Shown: positions 8,979 through 18,558, counted from the first letter of the stretch. The stretch: 64,000 bases of DNA from Nocardia cyriacigeorgica (GCF_005863245.1 NZ_VBUT01000005.1:310001-374000), one strand, 5' to 3'. Made by a program: numbers and translations. The notes: generated by a model not told the origin, from the sequence alone.

Positions 8979-9089
8979 ATCCACCTGTGGCCGCGTCTCA
9001 CCGACCACAGCCAACCGGGGCAGGTCACTGGTGAGCACCGGGCCGATCTACACGTCTGCGCCGGAACGGTTCTGAACCGAACCGGTGCG

Positions 9090-9131
9090 GGCCTGCCCTC
9101 GATCGGCTCGGCGCCGAAGCGAGGGCAGGCC
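9090..9131. terminator. Bidirectional terminator-like hairpin
   Basis: A perfect 12-bp inverted repeat, GGCCTGCCCTCG (9090-9101) with CGAGGGCAGGCC (9120-9131), loop 18 nt, lies between the convergent HAD-like and GMC genes. Outer flanks AACCGG/CCGGTT could extend the stem. It has no T-run, as is common in actinobacteria. Confidence 0.7.
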
Positions 9132-9138
9132 ACCCGGT

Positions 9139-10734
9139 TCAGCTACGCGCGCCGCGCTTGATGAACGTCGCCGCCTGCTCACCGATCAGCACCGACGGCG
9201 CATGCGTGTGCCCGCGCACCAGCACCGGCATCACCGACGCATCGGCCACCCGCAACCCCTGCACACCACGCACTTCCAGCTGCGGGGTGACGACGCTGGC
9301 CGAATCGGAACCCATCCGGCAGGTCCCGGCCGGGTGATAGAGGGTGTGGGAGTAGCGGTTGAGCGACAGCTCCAGGGTCTGCTCGATATCGGCGGGCGGT
9401 TGCGGCGGGTAGACGATCGGCCCCAGTACCGATTTCAGTGCGGGTGCCTCGGCCAGCCGCACGCAAGTGCGCAATCCGGACATGATCGCGGCCCGGTCCG
9501 CGCCCTCGGCATCGGACAGATAGCGCGGGTCGATAATGGGCTTGGCGGCCGGATCCTTGGAGGCGAGGCTGATGCGTCCCCGGCTGTGCGGGCGCAGCAG
9601 CACCGTCGCCAGCACCACACCGTGCTCGGTGGGATCGACAAGGCCTTCATGGAAAAACGGGGCAGGGGCGAAGATCAGCTCCAGATCGGGCAGTTCCAGC
9701 GCGGGATCGCTGCGCAGGAACCCGTACGCCTCACCGACGTTGGAGGTGAGCATGCCGCGATGACGCAGCAGGTAATCCAGCAGCTGACGCGGTTTCTCGG
9801 CCGCGAACAGCGAATCCGATTCCACACCGTAGCCGAGCGCCGCTACCAGATGATCTTGCAGATTCGCACCGACCTCGGGCGCGTGGTACACGGTCTCGAT
9901 GCCGTGGCGGCTCAGGTCCTCACGGTCGCCGATGCCCGACAGCATGAGCAGTTGCGGGGTGTTGATCGCGCCGCCGCACAGCACCACCTCGCGTCGCGCG
10001 GTCGCGGTCACCGTTGACTCGCCCTGCCGGAATTCCACGCCGGTGGCGCGGGTTCCGTCGAAGAGCACGCGGGTGGCGAGCGCTTCGGCGCGCACGATGA
10101 GATTCGGCCTGCGCAGCGCCGGACGCAGGTAGGCGTCGGCGGTGCTCCAGCGCCTGCCGCCACGCTGGGTCACCATCGTCTGGCTGAAGCCCTCCGGCGC
10201 GGGCCGGTTGGGCGGTTCCACGGTGAAGCCGCATTCGCGCACCGCCTCCAGATAGGCGGCGGTCGATCGGCGTGGGCTGCGCTGATGGGCGATGTGCAGC
10301 GGACCGTCGGTGCCCTCATCGGGGTACTGCGCACCTTCGACGTTCTCGATGCGCCGGAACTGTTCGACGACCTTGGCGAAACTCCAGTCCTCGCCCGCCA
10401 GCAACGCCCATTCGTCGTAGTCGGCGCGGAACCCGCGCACCCACATCATCGCGTTCATCGACGACGACCCGCCGAAGGTCTTCCCGCGCGGCCAATAGAT
10501 CTGGCGGCCGTCGAGCTCCGGCTGCGGTTCGGTCAGGTAATCCCAGTCCACCTCGCTGCGGAACAGCTTGGCGAACCCGGCCGGAATATGAATGAATTTG
10601 TTCTTGTCCTGCGGCCCCGCCTCCAGCAGCAGCACCGTGGTATCGGGATCGTCGCTGAGCCGAGCGGCCAGCGCCGCGCCCGCCGACCCCGCCCCGACGA
10701 TCACATAATCCGCAGCGACCTCACCTGTACCCAC
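9139..10734 (-). CDS. GMC family oxidoreductase (choline dehydrogenase-like)
   Basis: A 531-aa FAD-dependent glucose-methanol-choline oxidoreductase. The N-terminal dinucleotide-binding motif is VIVGAGSAGAALAARL (residues about 11-26), with the GMC signature RGKTFGGSSSMNAMMWVRG (about 83-101), the second GMC signature GAINTPQLLMLSGIG (about 264-278), and the active-site histidine region LYHPAGTCRMG near residue 465. The alcohol substrate is unknown. It is downstream of choD on the same strand with a 159-bp gap that contains a terminator-like hairpin, so it may have its own promoter. Confidence 0.87.
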   Translation of the reverse strand: MGTGEVAADYVIVGAGSAGAALAARLSDDPDTTVLLLEAGPQDKNKFIHIPAGFAKLFRSEVDWDYLTEPQPELDGRQIYWPRGKTFGGSSSMNAMMWVRGFRADYDEWALLAGEDWSFAKVVEQFRRIENVEGAQYPDEGTDGPLHIAHQRSPRRSTAAYLEAVRECGFTVEPPNRPAPEGFSQTMVTQRGGRRWSTADAYLRPALRRPNLIVRAEALATRVLFDGTRATGVEFRQGESTVTATARREVVLCGGAINTPQLLMLSGIGDREDLSRHGIETVYHAPEVGANLQDHLVAALGYGVESDSLFAAEKPRQLLDYLLRHRGMLTSNVGEAYGFLRSDPALELPDLELIFAPAPFFHEGLVDPTEHGVVLATVLLRPHSRGRISLASKDPAAKPIIDPRYLSDAEGADRAAIMSGLRTCVRLAEAPALKSVLGPIVYPPQPPADIEQTLELSLNRYSHTLYHPAGTCRMGSDSASVVTPQLEVRGVQGLRVADASVMPVLVRGHTHAPSVLIGEQAATFIKRGARS

Positions 10735-10848
10735 TGTCCATCTCCGATCTCACTGTGTAGGGCAAACATACGAGCACGCGATGGTCACCGGGCCGGATTC
10801 CGCCCATCATGGGCCGATCAGCGCCGCCGACGTCGCCGGATACGCCGC

Positions 10849-10877
10849 GCCCCCGCCGGCGAGAAGCCGACGGGGGC
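10849..10877 (-). terminator. Terminator-like hairpin after choD
   Basis: GCCCCCGCCGGC (10849-10860) pairs with GCCGACGGGGGC (10866-10877) over 12 bp with one mismatch and a 5-nt loop, 16 bp past the choD stop. Confidence 0.65.
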
Positions 10878-10893
10878 ACGACGAGAAGAGGGA

Positions 10894-12624
10894 TCAGCCT
10901 GCCGCGGGAGTGCTGTCGGAACGGCGGCTCGGCACGGTCGGCAGCTTCAGCGCTGTGGGCGCATGCGCGGGGACGACCGGGTTGCGCGGCGCGATGGGCG
11001 CGATGCGCTGATAGGGGCTGTTCTGGTCCGGGCGCAGATCCTGCTCGCCCTTGTTGGGCCAGTAGGCGGCGGCGCGCTCGGCCTGCGCGGTGATGGTCAG
11101 CGACGGGTTGACACCCAGATTGGCCGAGACCGCGGCACCGTCGACCACGCTGAGCGTCGGATAGCCGTAGACGCGGTGGTAGGCGTCGATCACCCCGGAC
11201 TCGCGATCGGCGCCGATGGCCGCGCCGCCGAGGAAGTGCGCGGTGAGCGGGATATTGAACACCTCGCCCCAGGTGCCGCCCGCGACACCGCCGATCTTCT
11301 CCGCGACCCGCCGGGTGACGTCGTTACCGGCCGGAATCCAGGTCGGGTTGGGTTGGCCGTGCCCCTGCTTGGAGGTGAGTTTGCGGCCGAAGAGCCCGCG
11401 TTTGGTGTAGGTGGTGATGGAGTTGTCCAGATGCTGCATGACCAGCGAGATGATGGTGCGCTCACTCCAGTTGCGCACGCTGAGGAAGCTCAGCAACGTC
11501 AGCGGGTGGCGCAGCGCGATACCGAGGAACCGCAGCCAGCGTGGGATGCGTCCGCCTCCGTCGACCATCAGGGTCTGCAATAGGCCCATCGAGTTCGAGC
11601 CCTTGCCGTAGCGCACCGGCTCGATATGGGTGTCGGGAGTGGGGTGGATCGAGGAGGTGATGGCCACGCCCTTGGTGAAGTCCTGGCCGGGGATCACCTT
11701 CTTGGTGGCCGCACCGACGATGGACTCGGAGTTGGTGCGGGTGAGCACGCCGAGCCGTTCGGACAGGTCGGGCAGCACACCCTGATCACGCATGGCGTGC
11801 AGCAGCTTCTGGGTGCCGAGGGTACCGGCGGCCAGCACCACATTGCCCGCGGTGTAGGTGGCCGGGTTCTTACGCACCCAGGCGCCGGTGCGTTCGGTCG
11901 CGACCTCCCAGGTGCCGTCCGGCTGCGGGCGCAACGCGGTGACAGTGGTCATCGGAATGACCTGCGCGCCCGCCTTTTCCGCGAGGTACAGGTAGTTCTT
12001 CACCAGGGTGTTCTTGGCGCCGTACTTGCAGCCGACCATGCAGTCGCCGCATTCCAGGCAGCCGGTGCGCTCGGGACCGACACCACCGAAGTAGGGATCT
12101 TCGACCGTCTTGCCGGGTTCGCCGAAGAACACCCCGACCGGCGTCTGCACGAACGTGTCGCCCACGCCCATGTCCTCGGCGACCTGCTTGAACACCTCGT
12201 CGGCGGGGGTCATGTGCGGATTGCGGACCACGCCGAGCATCTTCTGCGCCTGCTCGTAGTACGGGGTCAGCTCGTCACGCCAGTCGGTGATGTCGCGCCA
12301 CTGGGCGTCCTGGAAGAACGGCTCCGGCGGCACATAGAGGGTGTTGGCGTAGTTGAGCGAGCCGCCGCCGACGCCTGCGCCGCCGAGGATCAGCACATCG
12401 CGCAGCGGGTGGATGCGCTGGATGCCGTAGCAGCCGAGCTTGGGCGCCCACAGGAATTTGCGCAGATCCCAGCTGGTCTTGGGCAGTTCGTTATCGGCGA
12501 AGCGGCGGCCGGCCTCGATGACGGCGACCTTGTACCCCTTCTCCACCAATCGCAGCGCCGTGACGCTGCCGCCGAACCCGGACCCGACGATGAGGACGTC
12601 GTAGTCCGTCGGTTGCTCAGACAT
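10894..12624 (-). CDS. choD: GMC-type cholesterol oxidase, ChoD-like
   Basis: A 576-aa flavoprotein of the mycobacterial ChoD type (3-beta-hydroxysteroid oxidase/dehydrogenase class). It starts with the FAD motif DVLIVGSGFGGSVTALRL, continues with LILGGAGVGGGSLNYAN, and has the four-cysteine cluster TGCLECGDCMVGCKYGAKN found in this subgroup. The C-terminal FAD segment is SVVDGAAVSANLGVNPSLT, followed by a proline-rich tail. It lacks an export signal. Divergent from a MerR-type gene, with a promoter carrying a dyad at 12664-12692. ChoD in M. tuberculosis is linked to virulence more than to bulk cholesterol breakdown, and its in vivo substrate is debated. Confidence 0.85.
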   Translation of the reverse strand: MSEQPTDYDVLIVGSGFGGSVTALRLVEKGYKVAVIEAGRRFADNELPKTSWDLRKFLWAPKLGCYGIQRIHPLRDVLILGGAGVGGGSLNYANTLYVPPEPFFQDAQWRDITDWRDELTPYYEQAQKMLGVVRNPHMTPADEVFKQVAEDMGVGDTFVQTPVGVFFGEPGKTVEDPYFGGVGPERTGCLECGDCMVGCKYGAKNTLVKNYLYLAEKAGAQVIPMTTVTALRPQPDGTWEVATERTGAWVRKNPATYTAGNVVLAAGTLGTQKLLHAMRDQGVLPDLSERLGVLTRTNSESIVGAATKKVIPGQDFTKGVAITSSIHPTPDTHIEPVRYGKGSNSMGLLQTLMVDGGGRIPRWLRFLGIALRHPLTLLSFLSVRNWSERTIISLVMQHLDNSITTYTKRGLFGRKLTSKQGHGQPNPTWIPAGNDVTRRVAEKIGGVAGGTWGEVFNIPLTAHFLGGAAIGADRESGVIDAYHRVYGYPTLSVVDGAAVSANLGVNPSLTITAQAERAAAYWPNKGEQDLRPDQNSPYQRIAPIAPRNPVVPAHAPTALKLPTVPSRRSDSTPAAG

Positions 12625-12663
12625 GGGGAAACTCCTCGGTGGGCGTCGGCAGTGACGCCGGTT

Positions 12664-12692
12664 ACGCTAATGAGGACAGTTGGAACTGTCAA
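12664..12692 (-). promoter_or_regulatory. choD promoter with dyad operator in the spacer
   Basis: Reading the minus strand, -35 TTGACA (12692-12687), a 17-bp spacer and -10 TAGCGT (12669-12664) lie 40 bp upstream of the choD ATG. GACAGTTCCAACTGTC, a 7+2+7 perfect dyad at 12675-12690, overlaps the -35 and fills the spacer. This is where MerR-type regulators bind and realign promoters. The divergent MerR gene starts at 12725. Confidence 0.65.
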
Positions 12693-12724
12693 CGAAGGGT
12701 GCGCTTGGTATCTATGCTGGTCGC

Positions 12725-13414
12725 GTGTCCCGATACAGCCGCACCCAGCTGGCCGAACTGAGCGGCGTCCCGGCGCGAACGATCCGCTACTACCACTCGC
12801 TCGGATTGCTGCCCAAGCCCGAACGCGTCGGCAAGGAAGCCCTCTACCGCACCGAACACCTCGACCGGCTACGCGACATCCTCGCCATGCAGGCCCGCGG
12901 CCTGCGGCTGGACGCGATCCGCGAGGTCTTCGCCACCGACGCCGGGGCAGGCGCGACCGACTGGCGTGCGGTCTTCGACCCACGCAAGCCCGGCCATTCC
13001 GACCAGTCCGCCGTCCTCGATGACGACGAACTCACCGAACTGCTCGGCGACCGCCGCCCCGACATCCTCGACGAACTGCTGGCCGCCCAATACCTCGAAC
13101 GACGCGGCGAGAACTGGGCGATCCCGGACCTGCCCATGCTCAAGGGCGCGCTGATCCTCTACGACGTCGGCACCGACGTCACCCTGAGTGGTGCCCTGCG
13201 CAAGGTGATCCGGGCGCGCATCGCCGAACTGGCCGACGAAATGGTGCGCACCTTCCGCGACGCCGCCGCGACCAGCTACGGCGGCGAAGGCATCGGCAGT
13301 GACCTGAGCCGCTTCCGTGACCGTTTCCGTGCCGCGGCCTGGGAGGTCGGCGGCGCCACGCTGGCCGACGAAATCGAACGCGCGGTCGCCGAGCTGGACG
13401 AATCCGGACGCTGA
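12725..13414 (+). CDS. MerR family transcriptional regulator
   Basis: A 229-aa protein with an N-terminal winged helix-turn-helix typical of MerR (YSRTQLAELSGVPARTIRYY, then HSLGLLPKPERVGKEALYR) and a dimerisation helix (LRDILAMQARGLRLDAIREVF). The C-terminal 150 residues are a longer effector region without the cysteines of metal sensors. The GTG at 12725 puts the helix-turn-helix right at the N-terminus. Its divergent position and the dyad inside the choD promoter make choD the probable target, and a steroid-type ligand a guess. Confidence 0.82.
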   Translation: MSRYSRTQLAELSGVPARTIRYYHSLGLLPKPERVGKEALYRTEHLDRLRDILAMQARGLRLDAIREVFATDAGAGATDWRAVFDPRKPGHSDQSAVLDDDELTELLGDRRPDILDELLAAQYLERRGENWAIPDLPMLKGALILYDVGTDVTLSGALRKVIRARIAELADEMVRTFRDAAATSYGGEGIGSDLSRFRDRFRAAAWEVGGATLADEIERAVAELDESGR

Positions 13415-13585
13415 TCCTCAGCTGCACCTGGACCCGGCAGTCGGCCCGTTGAACGTGACGGATGCGAGCGCTGCATCAGTGGATCGTGCGCTGAGGCCGG
13501 TGGATCAGCGCGTGCCCCGGGCGAGTGGGGGAGCGGTGATCACTGTTGTTGACATCGCTCTCGGTCATCGTTCATGGTGGCACCC

Positions 13586-14278
13586 ATGACCACACCGAGG
13601 GCCCGCGCCCGCGCTCAGACGATGGACGACATCAAACGCATCGCGCGCACCCAGCTGGCCACCGAGGGCGCTGCCGCGCTGTCGCTGCGCGCGGTCGCCC
13701 GCGAACTCGGCGTCGTCTCCTCGGCGGTCTACCGCTATGTCCGTAGCCGCGACGAACTGCTGACGATGCTGGTGGTCGACGGCTACGACGCCCTCGGTGA
13801 CGCCGTCGACGCCGCGGTCGCGGCTGCCGCCGCCGATCCGGCCGCGCGGCTGCGTGCCGCAGCGCACGCCGTCCGCGACTGGGGCCTGGCCGAACCCGCC
13901 TGGTACGGACTGCTTTTCGGCACCCCGGTGCCGGGCTACGCCGCGCCCGCCGAACAGACCGTCGCGCCCGGCACCCGTGTCATCGCGACGCTGCTGCGCC
14001 TGGTCGAAGCCGCGCACCGCGACGCGGCACTGCGCGAGCCTGCCGCAACCAAGCCGATCTCCTCGGCCACCCTCGGCGATTTCGCCCGCATCCGAACCGA
14101 ATTCGGCCTCGAGATCCCCGACTGGCTGCTGGCCCGGGCGTTGGTGCTGTGGAGCGCGCTGTTCGGCGCGGTCAGCTTCGACGTCTTCGACATGTACGGG
14201 CCGGGCACCTTCACCGACCGCACCGAGGTGTTCGACCTGCAGTTGACCGGCTGGCTAACCCTGCTCGGATTCCACTGA
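13586..14278 (+). CDS. TetR family regulator with WHG-type C-terminal domain
   Basis: A 230-aa TetR-type repressor. The DNA-binding region is IARTQLATEGAAALSLRAVA followed by RELGVVSSAVYRYVRSRDEL. The C-terminal domain contains EPAWYGLLFGTPVPGY, the hallmark of the WHG/TetR_C_33 subgroup. Ligand and targets are unknown. The start is taken at ATG 13586; ATG 13574 in the same frame would add four residues. Its 3' end overlaps the 3' end of the convergent TetR gene by 24 bp. Confidence 0.8.
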   Translation: MTTPRARARAQTMDDIKRIARTQLATEGAAALSLRAVARELGVVSSAVYRYVRSRDELLTMLVVDGYDALGDAVDAAVAAAAADPAARLRAAAHAVRDWGLAEPAWYGLLFGTPVPGYAAPAEQTVAPGTRVIATLLRLVEAAHRDAALREPAATKPISSATLGDFARIRTEFGLEIPDWLLARALVLWSALFGAVSFDVFDMYGPGTFTDRTEVFDLQLTGWLTLLGFH

Positions 14279-14941
14279 ACCCGCACCCGGCTGCTGCGCA
14301 CCGCACAGGATGAGCGCGGTCCTGGTGAACAGCGGCGCCAGTTCCGGCAAATGCTCGGCACCCCGCTCGTACAGGTAGGCGACGATCCGCTCGTTGATCC
14401 CGCCGAGCAGCATGTCGATCAGCGCCGGATCCGGATCGACGGGTACCTCACCGCGCTGCACGCCGATCCGCCCGACCGCCACGATGTGCTCGGCGAACAG
14501 CCTGTGCACCCGTGCGCGATGCTCGACCAGCGCCGGTCCGGCGGCGAGGATCTCGATGTAGAGCGCGCGCGTGGCGGCCGGCCGGGCGGCCAGGATTTCC
14601 AGGAACACCCGGAACGAGGTGTGCACCCGTTCGGCGAACGGTGTGTCCGCGCTGAGCGTGATCGTCTCGGTGAGCAGCCTGAGGCAGTCGGCCACGGCGC
14701 TGTCGTAGGCGGCGGCGAAGCATTCTTCCTTGCCGCCGAACAGCGCGTAGAACGTGCGCCGCGCGACCCTGGCCCGGCCGACGATCTCGGTGACCGTGGT
14801 CGGCGCGTAGCCCAACTCGCCCACCGCCTCCAATGCGGCCGCGCACAACCGCTGGTACTGCGAGTTCTCGACTTCCTCGCGGGTCAGGCGGTGCGGGCCA
14901 TGGGGCAGCCGGTCGGGCGGCCCATCAGTCAGCACGGTCAT
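14255..14941 (-). CDS. TetR/AcrR family transcriptional regulator
   Basis: A 228-aa TetR protein. The helix-turn-helix is AALEAVGELGYAPTTVTEIV followed by GRARVARRTFYALFGGKEEC. The remaining helices (DCLRLLTETITL, ALYIEILAAGPALVEHRA) form the ligand/dimer domain. The start is the ATG at 14941, because the open frame upstream of it is not protein-like. It is divergent from the CocE-type hydrolase at 15096, which is its most likely target. Confidence 0.8.
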   Translation of the reverse strand: MTVLTDGPPDRLPHGPHRLTREEVENSQYQRLCAAALEAVGELGYAPTTVTEIVGRARVARRTFYALFGGKEECFAAAYDSAVADCLRLLTETITLSADTPFAERVHTSFRVFLEILAARPAATRALYIEILAAGPALVEHRARVHRLFAEHIVAVGRIGVQRGEVPVDPDPALIDMLLGGINERIVAYLYERGAEHLPELAPLFTRTALILCGAQQPGAGSVESEQG

Positions 14942-15095
14942 GCGACCAGGATATGGGCTCGACGGACACCGGCTCTCCGCAGCGACCGATCGTCGGTGAG
15001 ATCCAGGCCATAGTTGCCACGAAATGTGATCCATCCTATGGTTACCCGCGAGTCGGGAACGATGGAGTTCCGCTCTTGTCGGGATGAGGGGATAC

Positions 15096-17132
15096 ATGAT
15101 CAGACATCGACGTCTCGTCCGGAGTGCCGTGATCACTCTGGTGGGCATCGTCGCGGCCACCACCGCGCTGGTGGCGGCCCAGACCGGGCAGGCGCAACCG
15201 GACGGCGGCGCGCTCGGCGCACACTGGACCGCCACCCACGACGGTCCACGCGCCTATCCGAATGTGCACATCGACTGGGATGTGCCCATCACGATGAGCG
15301 ACGGCACCGTCCTGAAGGCCAACGTCTACCGTCCGGCCGACGCCGCGGGCAGGCCCATCGAGGAGAAGACGCCGACAATCGTCAACCTCACGCCGTACAC
15401 CAAACTCGTCGGCAACGTGCTGGATTCGGCACTCACCTTCCCGGTACTGGCCGACGCCCTGACCGAGCTCTTCAAGAGCTTCGACCTGTCCGCCTACGGA
15501 CTCGGCGGCCTCACCGAGATCACCAAGGCCATGCCCGCGGGCACGCTGCGCTCATTCGGCGTGGACCGCAAGCTCATCCAGAGCGGCTACACCCAGGTCG
15601 TCGTCGACGTGCGCGGCACCGGCTTCTCCCAGGGCATCTGGCAGGTCTTCGGCGAACGCGAACAACTCGACGGCGTCGAAGTGGTGAATTGGGCCGCCGC
15701 CCAACCCTGGTCCACTGGCAAGGTCGGCATGACCGGCATCTCCTACTCGGCGATCAACCAGTTGCAGACCGCCGAACGCAATCCCGAAGCGCTGCAAGCG
15801 ATCTTCCCGATCGTGCCGGGCAGCGACCTGCTACGCGATATCGCGGCCACCGGTGGCGGCGTCGGATTCGGATTCCTGCCCGCCTGGCTGCTGGCCGTCA
15901 ACAGCTCCAAACTGATCCCGGACGTGAAGTCGATCTTCGACGGCCGGTTCGACTGGAAATGGCTGGCCGACCGCGTCCAGGACCCGCTGACCTTCGTCAA
16001 CTACCTGCTCGCCGCACTCACCGTGCCCAGCGTCGACGCCATCCCGCCGCACCTGATGGAACTGATCCAGGAAGACAGCGCCATCCGGCAATCCTGGCTC
16101 GGCCACCCTGACAAGATCGACATCCCGACCTTCGTCTACGGCGGCTGGCACGACATCTTCACCTACTCCTCGCCCCGGGTCTACAACGCCGTCGACGTCC
16201 CCGACTCGCAGAAGAAGCTCATCATGGGCGACATCTACCACCTGACCACCGGCAGCGGAAACGGCCTGCCCGGCGCACCGCCACGGCTGGACGTACTGCA
16301 ACGCGCCTGGTTCGACAAGTGGCTCAAGGGCATCGACAACGGCATCGACACCTACGACAACGTCACCCTGTGGCAGCAGGGCGGCGGCTGGACCAGCACC
16401 ACCACCTTCCCACGCCCCGGCATGGACTACCGCCGCATGTATCTCGACGCGGCACCGTCGGGCACCGTACGCAGCGTCCACGACGGCAGCCTCTCGACCG
16501 CGCCCGGCGCACCCGCCCAGCTCACCGTCGCGCCCGGACTGGCCACCCTGTGCTCGCGCGATTCGGCCACCGGCACCGCGGGTATCACCGGAATCCTCGA
16601 CGCCTGCGCCAAGGATTCCCGGATCAGCGAAACCAGCGCCCTGACCTTCACCAGCCCGCCGGTGCGGGGGCCGACCGAGATCTCCGGGCCGATCGCCTTG
16701 CACCTCAACGCCGTCCACGACGCCACCGACGGCTACTGGTCGGTGACGGTCAACGATGTCGCACCCGACGGGCGCTCCACCGTGCTCACCAGCGGCCAGC
16801 TCACCGCCTCGCTGCGCACCGTCGACGAAACCCGCGCCAGCCGCTCCGCCAACGGCGACTACACCGACCCCTACCCGGTGCTCACCCTCGCCACCAGGCA
16901 ACCGCTGGTACCCGGCCAACCCACCATCATCGATATCGGGCTCACCGCCACCGACGCCATCCTGCAACCCGGGCACCGGCTGCGCGTGGACGTCTACGCG
17001 ATGAACTTCCCGCGCGGGCTGCCGCTGCGGCCGCTGCTCAACGAAAGCGAACTCAAACCGCAGCACGTTCGCCTGGACCCGAACCAGCCCAGCTGGATCA
17101 ATATCCCGGTCTCCGGCACACCGGGATGGTGA
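15096..17132 (+). CDS. CocE/NonD family hydrolase, exported
   Basis: A 678-aa serine hydrolase of the X-Pro dipeptidyl-peptidase/cocaine esterase group. After a signal peptide (residues 1-36, RHRRLVRSAVITLVGIVAAT) the S15 domain begins at VPITMSDGTVLKANVYRP. The nucleophile is in KVGMTGISYSAINQL; the likely catalytic aspartate and histidine are in VYGGWHDIFTYS and GDIYHLTTG. A C-terminal beta-rich PepX_C-like domain (ISGPIALHLNAVHDATDG) follows. GAGGGG before ATG 15096 decides the start over the ATG at 15084. The natural ester or amide substrate is unknown. It converges on the ABC binding protein gene with 9 bp between stops. Confidence 0.85.
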   Translation: MIRHRRLVRSAVITLVGIVAATTALVAAQTGQAQPDGGALGAHWTATHDGPRAYPNVHIDWDVPITMSDGTVLKANVYRPADAAGRPIEEKTPTIVNLTPYTKLVGNVLDSALTFPVLADALTELFKSFDLSAYGLGGLTEITKAMPAGTLRSFGVDRKLIQSGYTQVVVDVRGTGFSQGIWQVFGEREQLDGVEVVNWAAAQPWSTGKVGMTGISYSAINQLQTAERNPEALQAIFPIVPGSDLLRDIAATGGGVGFGFLPAWLLAVNSSKLIPDVKSIFDGRFDWKWLADRVQDPLTFVNYLLAALTVPSVDAIPPHLMELIQEDSAIRQSWLGHPDKIDIPTFVYGGWHDIFTYSSPRVYNAVDVPDSQKKLIMGDIYHLTTGSGNGLPGAPPRLDVLQRAWFDKWLKGIDNGIDTYDNVTLWQQGGGWTSTTTFPRPGMDYRRMYLDAAPSGTVRSVHDGSLSTAPGAPAQLTVAPGLATLCSRDSATGTAGITGILDACAKDSRISETSALTFTSPPVRGPTEISGPIALHLNAVHDATDGYWSVTVNDVAPDGRSTVLTSGQLTASLRTVDETRASRSANGDYTDPYPVLTLATRQPLVPGQPTIIDIGLTATDAILQPGHRLRVDVYAMNFPRGLPLRPLLNESELKPQHVRLDPNQPSWINIPVSGTPGW

Positions 17133-17141
17133 TCGCGGCGG

Positions 17142-18452
17142 TCAGAACCGGATGCACGGCTCGGTGAGCTGTAGCCGGTTCGAGGTCGGGCCGTGGTAAT
17201 CGGTGGCCACGGTCCGCAACCCGCCCGGCGCCGCCGCGTCCGGCACCCCGACCACCGCCCGATGAGCCGCCGGGTCCGGTGCTCCCGCCGCGTAGTCGTG
17301 CGGCGGGAGCATGCCCTCGAAATCCACCGGCAAGCCCTCGGCCACCGCCGCACGCAACGAGGCCCGGTCGACGGTGCCCGCGGCCACCACCTTCTCCAGC
17401 ACCGCCCGCATCGGATAGCTCAACGCCCAGCCCGCGTTGTAGCCCCAGTTCGCCGGGACCCGCGGCGCGGCGGCCCGCGCGCTCACCGCACCCGCGCTGG
17501 CGCCGTCCCACCCGTCGAAGGGCGCGGTCGTCGCGTAGCGGGCGGTCAGCGCGGGCCCGGCGGGGGAGTCCAGCAGTGCCGCGTTCCACGTCGGCAGTGA
17601 ACCGATGAACCGGCCGGGGTAGCCGCGCTGCACCAGCTTGCCCACGATCTCGCCGGTCTCCGCGGGCCCAGTCGCGAGCACGACCGCGTCCGGCGGATCG
17701 GCCAGCACCTGCTGGACCACCGAATTCTGGTTGCCGAGTTCCCGATTGGACGCGGTGGTGATGTTCGCGGTGACCGGCACATTGTTGGTCATCGCCCAGG
17801 TACGCGCCCCCGACGCATAGTCCTCACCGTAATTGCCCGAATAGGCCACGACCGCGATCCGCTCGGGCCGCCCATACCGCTCGGTGAGCCAATCCAGTCC
17901 GAGAACCGCCTCGGTGCAGTAGGAGTAGCCGATCTCGAGCACCAGACCGCGATCGGTTTGCGCGTACTGCCAGCCCGACCACAACGTGCCCGCGCCGGTG
18001 AGCATGTCGTCGCCATCCATCCGGCCCAGAATCGTCTGGGTCTGCGAGGTGCCGAGGCTCATCGCCAGCGCCAGCACATGCGGCTGCACCTTCGCGTACG
18101 CGTCGGCGTAGCGCGTCGGGTCATAGCTGGTGTTCTCCACGAAGGTGGTGTCGTCGACCTCGTAGCGGCCGCCGATCCCACCGGATCGGTTCACCGCGGA
18201 CCAGAACGCATGCTGACCGTCCTGCAACGCGGTGCCGAGTGCGGCGAACGGCCCGCCGCCCAGATCCGACAGCACACCCAGATAGATGCAGCCCTTGTTC
18301 TCGTCCACTGCCTGCGGGCAGGGCTCGCTGGTGACCCCTGGACCCGTGGTCTCCTCGCCGGAGGCCGAACACCCCGACACCAGCAACACCCCCGCGACGG
18401 CCGCCGCGACCGCATGCCGTCCGCGCCGCGCCGCCGTACTCCGCATCGTCAA
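17142..18452 (-). CDS. ABC transporter substrate-binding lipoprotein (LivJ-like)
   Basis: A 436-aa periplasmic-binding-protein-like lipoprotein. The signal peptide ends in a lipobox, VLLVSGC|S (cysteine about residue 28). The Leu/Ile/Val-binding (type I) fold follows: YLGVLSDLGGGPFAALGTAL near the N-terminus, then FVENTSYDPTRYADAY, and IAVVAYSGNYGEDYASGA at the hinge. No permease or ATPase genes are adjacent, so it is either orphan or acts as a sensor. It lies 106 bp downstream of the AI-2E permease gene on the same strand. Confidence 0.83.
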   Translation of the reverse strand: MTMRSTAARRGRHAVAAAVAGVLLVSGCSASGEETTGPGVTSEPCPQAVDENKGCIYLGVLSDLGGGPFAALGTALQDGQHAFWSAVNRSGGIGGRYEVDDTTFVENTSYDPTRYADAYAKVQPHVLALAMSLGTSQTQTILGRMDGDDMLTGAGTLWSGWQYAQTDRGLVLEIGYSYCTEAVLGLDWLTERYGRPERIAVVAYSGNYGEDYASGARTWAMTNNVPVTANITTASNRELGNQNSVVQQVLADPPDAVVLATGPAETGEIVGKLVQRGYPGRFIGSLPTWNAALLDSPAGPALTARYATTAPFDGWDGASAGAVSARAAAPRVPANWGYNAGWALSYPMRAVLEKVVAAGTVDRASLRAAVAEGLPVDFEGMLPPHDYAAGAPDPAAHRAVVGVPDAAAPGGLRTVATDYHGPTSNRLQLTEPCIRF

Positions 18453-18558
18453 CTGTCACCTTTCGCACACCCACCGAAACACCCGGTGGCCCTGGTGAAC
18501 CGGGACTGTAGCGGCAGGCGGCCCGCGGTGACGGGGTTTTCGGCAGCGTGCGCGGCGA

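Noticed and set aside
7227..9038. 603-codon minus-strand frame opposite the antigen 85-like gene
   Set aside because: It is the antisense of two well supported genes; its His/Arg/Pro-rich product has no motif.
9090..9131. Riboswitch ahead of the GMC gene
   Set aside because: The hairpin is at the 3' ends of two convergent genes, so a terminator is the simpler reading.
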